64,000 nucleotides of DNA from Rhodococcus sp. 14-2483-1-2 (GTDB lineage: Bacteria; Actinomycetota; Actinomycetes; Mycobacteriales; Mycobacteriaceae): assembly GCF_002259405.1 (NCBI RefSeq), contig NZ_NPFW01000023.1, positions 62,001 to 126,000 of the forward strand, written 5' to 3'. Each line of letters starts with the position of its first letter. Position 1 is the stretch's first letter. Under the pieces are notes generated by a model that had not been told where the DNA came from, made no database searches, and was given only the letters and a program-made list of their open reading frames with translations. Both the position numbers and the translations under genes were made by a program. Shown in pieces: positions 63,285 through 64,000 of the stretch.

Positions 63285-64000
63285 TGGCCAAGCGAATCGA
63301 CATCCCACCTACCGACTCTGCCTGGGCACCACTGATTCAGCTCGTACGCACCCCCGTCGGCGTACTGAGCCTCGCATGGCTGACCGTCGTCATCGTGCTA
63401 GCTCTTCTCGCACCGATTCTGCCGCTGGCTGACCCCCTTCAACAAGACCTGAGCCGCACCCTCCAACTCCCCAGTACGGCAAATCTTCTCGGCACCGACG
63501 CCCTCGGCCGCGACGTACTCGCACGCATCGTATTTGGAGCCAGGCCGGCTCTGTCCGGGGCCGCGACGGCAACGCTTATCGCACTCGCGCTCGGTGGCAC
63601 CATCGGGGTTCTTACGGGATGGGCCGGCGGCCGCTGGGCGGCAACGGGAAGCAGGCTGGCAGACCTGCTTTTCGCTTTGCCCGCAATTGTCATCCTGCTC
63701 GCCTTTGCGGCGATTCTCGGACGCGATGTCTCCGTGTCGATGATCGTCTACGGAATCCTCGCCTCCGCCTTCTTCGTTCGCCTCGCGCAGTCGGCAACCA
63801 CCGCCGTCCGTCACGAGCTCTTCGTGGACGCGGCACGCGTGTCCGGCGTGCCGCGATCGCGAATCCTCATTTCCGAGATCCTGCCCAACGTCGCGGGACC
63901 ACTCATCATCCAGACAAGTCTCACGTTCGGCGCGGCTCTGCTCATCATGGCGAGCCTGGGATTTCTCGGCCTCGGGGCACCGCCACCTGCCCCTGATTGG
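63284..64000 (+). CDS. ABC transporter permease (DppC/OppC type), runs off the window
   Basis: The first 239 codons are open to the end of the window. N-terminal cytoplasmic part and first helix (VGVLSLAWLTVVIVLALLAP), the periplasmic LGTDALGRDVLARIVFGAR typical of DppC, and the loop ARVSGVPRSRILISEILPN. ATG shares its first base with the stop of the previous permease (TGATG), so the two are coupled. ATPase genes probably follow outside the window. Confidence 0.93.
   Translation, partial: MAKRIDIPPTDSAWAPLIQLVRTPVGVLSLAWLTVVIVLALLAPILPLADPLQQDLSRTLQLPSTANLLGTDALGRDVLARIVFGARPALSGAATATLIALALGGTIGVLTGWAGGRWAATGSRLADLLFALPAIVILLAFAAILGRDVSVSMIVYGILASAFFVRLAQSATTAVRHELFVDAARVSGVPRSRILISEILPNVAGPLIIQTSLTFGAALLIMASLGFLGLGAPPPAPDW

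Noticed and set aside
1..64000. tRNA, rRNA, CRISPR arrays
   Set aside because: No cloverleaf, rRNA-like conserved blocks or regularly spaced direct repeats were seen by eye.

Overview
The window is high-GC DNA from an actinomycete, most likely a Rhodococcus or close relative. The evidence is an S-(hydroxymethyl)mycothiol dehydrogenase (mycothiol is an actinobacterial thiol), an Lsr2-type nucleoid protein, an MceA-type protein and a mycobacterial-style membrane adenylate cyclase. Much of it looks like accessory, catabolic and repeatedly rearranged DNA: one complete insertion sequence plus at least seven broken or truncated genes. No rRNA, tRNA or CRISPR array was seen.

Layout. 1-10.7 kb: an IS21-family element (483-3108), a divergent pair of DUF2690-like genes (one secreted, one a membrane-anchored HTH protein), several small unknown genes, a ribbon-helix-helix/YfbU fusion coupled to a small zinc-ribbon protein, an Lsr2 paralogue and a TetR regulator. 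10.7-17.1 kb: a GMC oxidoreductase, a dead amino-acid permease, a flavin reductase fused to an IclR-like effector domain, and a deletion scar that joins the tail of a LysR regulator to a 5'-truncated catA, followed by intact catC; catB is missing. 17.4-32.2 kb: a myo-inositol catabolic locus. A leftward operon runs iolC, aldolase, iolB, iolD, iolG, a broken iolH-like gene and mmsA, with a divergent GntR regulator. A rightward sugar ABC importer, a Gfo/Idh dehydrogenase and an IolE-like isomerase follow. The iolC promoter and the importer promoter share an almost identical 25-bp element. 32.8-37.7 kb: adenylate cyclase, an orphan mceA and a methyltransferase pseudogene.

39.1-45.8 kb: a rightward operon of a VanA-like Rieske oxygenase, a small Cys-rich protein, a VanB-like reductase, a P450 and an IclR regulator. 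It is followed by a dead formaldehyde dehydrogenase and by intact mscR plus a metallo-beta-lactamase-fold partner. These fit oxidative O-demethylation with formaldehyde disposal.

46.2-64.0 kb: what looks like one regulon. An eight-gene leftward operon runs serine hydrolase, SDR, cyclase, SDR, hyuB-like gene with a C-terminal acetone-carboxylase-gamma domain, hyuA-like gene, folD and folP. Divergent from it is an FCD-type GntR regulator, then an ABC binding protein, a CoA-transferase, an amidohydrolase, a LigM-like tetrahydrofolate-dependent O-demethylase and two ABC permeases; the last runs off the window. Three divergent promoters here carry the same CTAG-centred operator; two of them share an identical 20-mer in opposite orientation. 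I infer, without proof, an inducible pathway for an imported methoxylated compound, possibly a lignin-type aryl methyl ketone: ATP-dependent carboxylation, CoA transfer, hydrolytic C-C cleavage and O-demethylation onto tetrahydrofolate.
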